A program made the translations under genes and the position numbers. A stretch of DNA of 9,405 nt, taken from positions 1 to 9,405 of the forward strand of contig JAOZRP010000068.1 in NCBI GenBank assembly GCA_029940125.1, in the 5' to 3' direction. Source of the stretch: a bacterium. GTDB taxonomy: Bacteria; Desulfobacterota; Anaeroferrophillalia; Anaeroferrophillales; Anaeroferrophillaceae. Under the pieces are notes generated by a model. It was given only the letters and a program-made list of their open reading frames with translations. It was not told where the DNA came from and did not search any database. Of this stretch, positions 4,799 through 9,405 are shown one piece after another (positions within the stretch are counted from its first letter, which is position 1; the number at the start of each line of letters is the position of its first letter).

Positions 4799-6082
4799 AT
4801 GCCGTTTATCGTTGATGTTGCCGCCACGGAAATACTGGATTCTCGTGGCAATCCCACCATTGAAGTTGAGGTTTTGCTGGAAAGCGGGGCCGTTGGTCGG
4901 GCGGCTGTTCCCTCCGGGGCGTCAACCGGCATTCACGAGGCGGTTGAGCTGCGGGACGGTGACCAGGACCGGTACCTGGGCAAGGGGGTGCTGCAGGCGG
5001 TTGACAACGTTAATGACATCATTGCCGAAGAGGTTATCGGTTTTGACGCCACCCGGCAGCGTGAGCTGGACCAGGTTATGATCGAACTGGATGGGACTCC
5101 CAACAAGGGCAAACTGGGTGCCAATGCCATTTTGGGTGTTTCTCTGGCGGTGGCCCGGGCCGCGGCTGATTTTCTCAGCCTGCCTTTCTACCAGTATATT
5201 GGCGGGGTTAACGCCCACCTGCTGCCGGTGCCGCAGATGAATATCCTCAACGGCGGCCAGCATGCCGACAACAACGTTGACATCCAGGAATTCATGGTGA
5301 TGCCGGTAGGCGCCGGGTCTTTTGCCGAAGCCCTGCAGATGGGGGCGGAAACCTTCCATAACCTGAAAAAGGTTCTCAAGGCCAAGGGGTATAATACTGC
5401 TGTCGGAGACGAGGGTGGCTTTGCTCCCAACCTGGCTTCCAATGAAGAGCCGTTCCAGTTGATCGTCGAAGCCATCAGCCAGGCGGGTTATGAACCGGGC
5501 AAGGATATCGTCATTGCCATTGACGGTGCGGCCAGCTCCTTTTACCGCGACGGCAAGTACCATCTGGACGCCGAAGGCAAGGTGCTGGATGCGGCGGGGA
5601 TGGTGGATTTTTATGCCGACCTGGTGGCGAAATACCCGATTGTATCCGTTGAAGACGGCCTGGCTGAAGATGACTGGGACGGCTGGAAACTGCTGATGGA
5701 CCGCCTTGGCCGGCAGATACAGATTGTCGGCGACGACATTTTCGTTACCAACCCTGAACGGCTGGCCCGGGGAATCCAGGAAGGGACGGCCAATTCCATT
5801 CTCATCAAGTTGAATCAGATCGGAACGCTGACGGAAACCATCGAAACGGTGGAAATGGCCAAAAAAGCCGGCTACACGGCGGTAGTTTCCCATCGCTCCG
5901 GGGAAACCGAGGATACGACCATTGCCGATTTCGTCGTGGCCTTGAACACCGGCCAGATCAAGACCGGTTCAGCCTCGCGGACGGACAGGATCTGCAAATA
6001 CAACCAGTTGATGCGCATCGAAGATGAACTGGGGGAACAGGCCCGCTTCCTGGGCCGGGAGGTTTTTTACAACCTGAAGTGA
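4799..6082 (+). CDS. eno: enolase (phosphopyruvate hydratase)
   Basis: Converts 2-phosphoglycerate to phosphoenolpyruvate in glycolysis and gluconeogenesis; cytoplasmic, Mg-dependent. The 427-aa length is typical. Family blocks are all present: LDSRGNPT (13-20), SGASTG (39-44), GDEGGFAPN (203-211) with catalytic Glu205, metal ligands Asp242 (in AIDGAAS), Glu285 (VSVEDGL) and Asp312 (VGDDIFV), catalytic Lys337 in the ILIKLNQIGTLTE signature, His365 in SHRSGETEDT, and the end block KTGSASRTDRICKYNQL. The metal-site block reads DGAASSFY where many enolases have D-x-AASEFY, a mild variation. AGGAGG (4787-4792) lies 6 bases before ATG 4799; a second ATG at 4794 is out of frame. The gene stands alone, 139 bp after the J-domain gene and convergent with mqnC. 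The call is secure. Confidence 0.98.
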   Translation: MPFIVDVAATEILDSRGNPTIEVEVLLESGAVGRAAVPSGASTGIHEAVELRDGDQDRYLGKGVLQAVDNVNDIIAEEVIGFDATRQRELDQVMIELDGTPNKGKLGANAILGVSLAVARAAADFLSLPFYQYIGGVNAHLLPVPQMNILNGGQHADNNVDIQEFMVMPVGAGSFAEALQMGAETFHNLKKVLKAKGYNTAVGDEGGFAPNLASNEEPFQLIVEAISQAGYEPGKDIVIAIDGAASSFYRDGKYHLDAEGKVLDAAGMVDFYADLVAKYPIVSVEDGLAEDDWDGWKLLMDRLGRQIQIVGDDIFVTNPERLARGIQEGTANSILIKLNQIGTLTETIETVEMAKKAGYTAVVSHRSGETEDTTIADFVVALNTGQIKTGSASRTDRICKYNQLMRIEDELGEQARFLGREVFYNLK

Positions 6083-6104
6083 AAAGGGAAGCCCGCTTGA
6101 GAGT

Positions 6105-6134
6105 CTTATCCGGAAACTGGTCTTTCCGGATGGG
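6105..6134. terminator. inverted repeat after enolase, possible bidirectional terminator
   Basis: ATCCGGAAA (6108-6116) and TTTCCGGAT (6123-6131) pair perfectly over 9 bp around a 6-base loop, and T-G and C-G pairs extend the stem to 6105/6134. Farther out, AGCCC (6091-6095) can also pair with GGGCT (6132-6136). It starts 22 bases after the enolase stop, in the gap between convergent genes, where it could stall transcripts from both sides. No T-run follows on either strand, so it is not a canonical Rho-independent terminator; it may instead protect the 3' end. Confidence 0.5.
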
Positions 6135-6138
6135 CTGT

Positions 6139-6171
6139 CAGCTTTCAGCTTTCAACTGATCGCTGAAGCTG
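6139..6171. other. imperfect inverted repeat with tandem 7-mer
   Basis: CAGCTTT occurs twice in tandem (6139-6145 and 6146-6152). The block CAGCTTTCAGC (6139-6149) can pair with GCTGAAGCTG (6162-6171) if one T bulges out, leaving a 12-base loop. It is the second of three inverted repeats in the convergent gap. No function can be assigned. Confidence 0.35.
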
Positions 6172-6173
6172 TT

Positions 6174-6199
6174 CATCAGGAAAGAAGTTTTTCCAGATG
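6174..6199 (-). terminator. inverted repeat after mqnC, weak terminator candidate
   Basis: CATC-GGAAA (6174-6177, 6179-6183) pairs with TTTCC-GATG (6190-6194, 6196-6199) around one A:A mismatch and a 6-base loop. It begins 4 bases after the mqnC stop as read leftward. No T-run follows on the minus strand, so it would be a weak terminator or a stabiliser of the mRNA 3' end. Confidence 0.35.
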
Positions 6200-6203
6200 A
6201 CTC

Positions 6204-7246
<1,043 letters not shown>

Positions 7247-7250
<4 letters not shown>

Positions 7251-8356
7251 GATTTTCCTGTCTGCTGCCTTGGGTGAAGCAGTGGTTGATAGAAGGTATC
7301 GCGTTCCTGGGGCTGCCGGCCGGCGCGGCTGATCAGGTTGCGGATATAGAACTCGTCGTGTCCCTTGGCGCTTTTGGCTCCGGCGGCATGGGTGATTCTT
7401 TCCTTGACCACGGTTCCATCCAGGTCGTTGACGCCAAAATGAAGGCCAACCTGGGCGATCTTTTCACCCAGCATGATCCAGTAGGCCTTAAGATGGCGGA
7501 AATTATCGAGGAAGATTCGGGCCATGGCCAGGGTTTTCAAGTCGTCAATGCCGCTGGTTTCCCCCAATTTCCTGATCTCGGTGTTGGTGGCGTGGAAGGC
7601 CAGGGGAATGAAAACCTGGAAGCCGCCGGTGCGGTCCTGCAGCTGGCGCAGCTGTTCCATGTGGTCAAGACGGTCGGCAATGGTTTCTATGTGACCGTAA
7701 AGCATGGTGGCGTTGGTGGGGATCTCAAGCTCGTGGGCGACGGCCATGATGTCCAGCCAGGCGTCGCCGCTGATTTTCTCCGGACAGATGCGATTCCTGA
7801 CCGCCGGTGCGAAGATCTCCGCGCCGCCGCCGGGCATGGCCTGCAGCCCGGCTTCCTTCAGTTGAATGAGGATTTCCCGCACCGGCAGTTTGGCGATCCG
7901 ACTGAAATATTCAATCTCCACCGCGGTAAAGGCCTTCAGGATAATGCCGGGATGTGCCTTTCGAAGCGAGCGGAGCAGCTCCAGGTAGTAACTGAAGGGT
8001 CGATGGGGGTGCAGACCGCCAACGATGTGAAATTCAGTGATGCCCTGGGCTTCGGCGCTTTTTACTTCTTCCAGAATGTCGTCAATGCTTTGTTCGTAAG
8101 CCCCGTCTTCTCCTTCCAGTTTGCTGTAGGCGCAGAAGCGGCACTGGTTGACACAGATATTGGTGGGATTGATGTGGTGATTGATGTTGTAAAAAACGGT
8201 GGTGCCGTTGATGGCCTGGTTCAGCTGGTTGGCCAGTTCGCCCAAGGTGAATAGGTCGGCCTCCTGGTACAGAAACAGGGCTTCCGCCAGGCAAATGCGG
8301 CCGCCCTGCAGCCGTTTTTCCGCGATCCGGTTGATTTCAGTGGCGATAGTAGTCAC
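7247..8356 (-). CDS. mqnE: MqnE, aminodeoxyfutalosine synthase (radical SAM)
   Basis: Joins SAM's adenosyl part to 3-[(1-carboxyvinyl)oxy]benzoate to give 6-amino-6-deoxyfutalosine, an early step of the futalosine menaquinone pathway; cytoplasmic. The protein has 369 aa. The cluster motif is Cys68-x3-Cys72-x2-Cys75 in NPTNICVNQCRFCAYSK, the usual MqnE form. EFHIVGGLHPHRPF, FTAVEIEYFSRI, AMPGGGAEIFAP, TNATMLYGHIE, FIPLAFHATNT and MLGEKIAQVGLHFGVNDLDGT follow the family. The start is GTG at 8356, with AAGGA in the last codons of the hydrolase gene about 5 bases before it. Only 2 bp separate it from that gene, and it overlaps mqnC by 4 bp. Making the amino form means a deaminase or an MTAN-type hydrolase elsewhere must follow. 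Confidence 0.94.
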
Positions 8357-8358
8357 AA

Positions 8359-9189
8359 TTATCCTTCCAGAGAGGCGCCGACGCAGCCGAAAAAGAAGCG
8401 TTCGGGCATGCGGGCGTAAATCTGGGCCGATTTTTCCAGCCCGGTGCAGTGGGATACCCCCAGTTTTTCAATTTGGTACTGATCGAGAACCTTCATGGTC
8501 TCACTGAATTGCTCCTCGCTGGAAAAGCCCAGGTGGGTGCCGCCAAGAACGGCGTAAAGACGGTCGCGATTTAATTGTTTCATCACGTACTGGATGATGT
8601 TCACCATCCCGGCATGGGCGCAGCCCAGCACCAGGATCAGGCCTTTGTCTGAATCGATAACCAGCGAAAAATCATCCAGCAGGGGATCGGGATGCTGTTT
8701 TTCCCCGGTGGCCGTGTAGGCGGTCATCTGGGGATCCCCGGTTTCAAAGCTGGTCAGGCGGGGAATTTCCCCGGTCAGGTAGACGGAGGGACCGACTTCA
8801 ACCATGTCCCGAACGAGTTTGAAGCGGGCTCCCAGGGATTCCAGGTAGGTTCGACGATAGGGAATGCCGATAAAACGCTGGGCTTCGCCCCAGTAGCGAT
8901 CGACAAACATATCCGGATGGCCGTAGACGTCCACTGGGCCGCGCCGCAGCAGGACGGCCGGCAGGCCGCCGGTATGGTCGTAATGCCCATGGCTGATCAT
9001 GATATTGTCTATCTTTTTCAGGTCTTTCTGCAGGACGTCGGCATTCTGGCAGATGCCCAGCCCCTGGCCGGTGTCAAAAAGATAGTTTCCTTCCGCGGTT
9101 TCCACATAACAGGCAAAGCCGTGTTCCCCGATGCCGCCGAAAGGAATGCCCACGGAATTTTCACAGAGGATGGTAAGTCTGGTTTTCAT
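8359..9189 (-). CDS. metallo-beta-lactamase-fold hydrolase (COG1237 type)
   Basis: A 276-aa soluble protein. The metal-binding motif HGHYDH (67-72) gives His67, His69, Asp71 and His72. Further likely ligands are His192 in LGCAHAGMVN, His219 in GGTHLGF and His247 in SHCTG. The set LGCAHAG/GGTHL/HCTG is characteristic of COG1237, a group annotated after an archaeal aminobenzene-ribofuranosyl phosphate synthase, but most members have no proven substrate. No signal peptide is seen. ATG 9189 follows AGGAG at 7 bases (minus strand), and a good promoter lies just upstream. It is the first gene of a unit with mqnE (2-bp gap) and mqnC, so a part in menaquinone synthesis is possible but unproven. Confidence 0.88.
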   Translation of the reverse strand: MKTRLTILCENSVGIPFGGIGEHGFACYVETAEGNYLFDTGQGLGICQNADVLQKDLKKIDNIMISHGHYDHTGGLPAVLLRRGPVDVYGHPDMFVDRYWGEAQRFIGIPYRRTYLESLGARFKLVRDMVEVGPSVYLTGEIPRLTSFETGDPQMTAYTATGEKQHPDPLLDDFSLVIDSDKGLILVLGCAHAGMVNIIQYVMKQLNRDRLYAVLGGTHLGFSSEEQFSETMKVLDQYQIEKLGVSHCTGLEKSAQIYARMPERFFFGCVGASLEG

Positions 9190-9224
9190 GACGATGCTCC
9201 TTTCTCCATGGATTAACGATGATA

Positions 9225-9253
9225 ATAATGAAGCAAATCTTCCTGGTTGTCAA
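9225..9253 (-). promoter_or_regulatory. promoter of the MBL-mqnE-mqnC operon
   Basis: On the minus strand a perfect -35 box TTGACA (9253-9248) is followed at 17 bp by CATTAT (9230-9225), a 4/6 match to the -10 box. Transcription would start near 9218, leaving a leader of about 30 bases with the AGGAG before ATG 9189. This is the best promoter match in the window. Confidence 0.6.
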
Positions 9254-9280
9254 TATGAACTCCCGATAGAGAAAAGTTTA

Positions 9281-9309
9281 TTGTGATATGTTTTTAAAAC
9301 AGGTATTAT
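9281..9309 (+). promoter_or_regulatory. candidate outward promoter at the right edge
   Basis: TTGTGA (9281-9286, 4/6) and TATTAT (9304-9309, 5/6) are spaced by 17 bp on the plus strand, pointing to a gene beyond the window and divergent from the hydrolase operon. The rest of 9310-9405 shows no convincing start codon with a Shine-Dalgarno. It holds only an imperfect inverted repeat, GCTGTCAA (9345-9352) against TTGTCAGC (9365-9372), with one mismatch. Confidence 0.4.
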
Positions 9310-9405
9310 CTTGATAGTGGATGTTAGTGCCTTATCCCTGAAAGGCTGTCAAAAAAACAAGAAATTGTCAGCAGTGTCCGGTATGTTTTTTGCGTTGTTC
9401 TGAAG

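Noticed and set aside
4922..5893. A 323-codon open frame on the minus strand opposite enolase
   Set aside because: It is the antisense of a certain enolase gene, shows no recognisable motif, and arises from strong codon bias in eno.
7274..8254. A 326-codon open frame on the plus strand opposite mqnE
   Set aside because: mqnE is unmistakable on the other strand; the plus-strand product is low-complexity, rich in Gly, Val and Phe, with no family signature.
8408..8420. A third copy of the palindromic repeat (TGCGGGCGTAAAT)
   Set aside because: Only about ten bases match, the second stem arm is missing, and it lies in the MBL-fold coding region.
8692..9216. A 174-codon open frame on the plus strand opposite the MBL-fold gene
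   Set aside because: The minus-strand product carries the full metal-binding set; this frame has no motif and no convincing ribosome site.
9281..9300. TTGTGATATG as a possible Rex or FNR/CRP site
   Set aside because: Only one half-site is present; the matching inverted half needed for these regulators is missing. It is better read as a -35 region.
9345..9372. Imperfect inverted repeat GCTGTCAA / TTGTCAGC as a terminator
   Set aside because: It has one mismatch and an A-rich 12-base loop, and no T-run follows directly; too weak to call.

Overview
The window looks like ordinary chromosome from a strictly anaerobic or microaerobic, respiring bacterium, most plausibly a deltaproteobacterium in the broad sense (Desulfobacterota/Desulfuromonadota type). 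This placement rests on gene content, not on a search: paired MinD-like ATPases with an inserted two-cluster ferredoxin, a COG0731 radical SAM protein, and the futalosine route to menaquinone instead of the classical Men route. Codon use looks even across the genes. I see no mobile element, CRISPR array, tRNA or rRNA.

Left part (+ strand). A non-coding leader (1-238) carries a short palindromic repeat, small hairpins and a degenerate heptad repeat. An operon of three genes follows, each pair overlapping by 4 bp: two tandem paralogous MinD/Mrp-type ATPases with 2x[4Fe-4S] domains (239-1087, 1084-1965) and a free-standing MIP18/DUF59-type protein (1962-2282). A clean intrinsic terminator (2339-2361) ends it. 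A lone radical SAM gene (2388-3311) follows with its own terminator (3372-3392).

Middle part (+ strand). A second copy of the palindromic repeat (3430-3461) lies directly before a compact three-gene unit: an IscU/NifU-like Fe-S scaffold (3478-3891), a P-type-ATPase-like HAD protein (3878-4348) and a small J-domain protein (4357-4659). Enolase (4799-6082) follows after 139 bp with its own candidate promoter, a leader hairpin and a strong Shine-Dalgarno.

Right part (- strand), convergent with enolase: a metallo-beta-lactamase-fold hydrolase (9189-8359), mqnE (8356-7247) and mqnC (7250-6204), tightly packed behind a good promoter (-35 TTGACA). MqnE makes aminofutalosine and MqnC cyclises dehypoxanthine futalosine, so the unit serves menaquinone synthesis; the hydrolase's role there is unknown. 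The convergent gap 6083-6203 is filled with inverted repeats. A candidate promoter near the right edge points out of the window.

Common theme: Fe-S cluster handling (two carrier-like ATPases, a DUF59 protein, a scaffold and a J-protein) beside three radical SAM enzymes that need [4Fe-4S] clusters. A working link between them is inference. The two least conventional items are the scaffold/HAD/J-domain unit and the MBL-mqnE-mqnC unit. No long gene-free stretch exists: the largest gaps are 1-238, 9190-9405 and 3312-3477.
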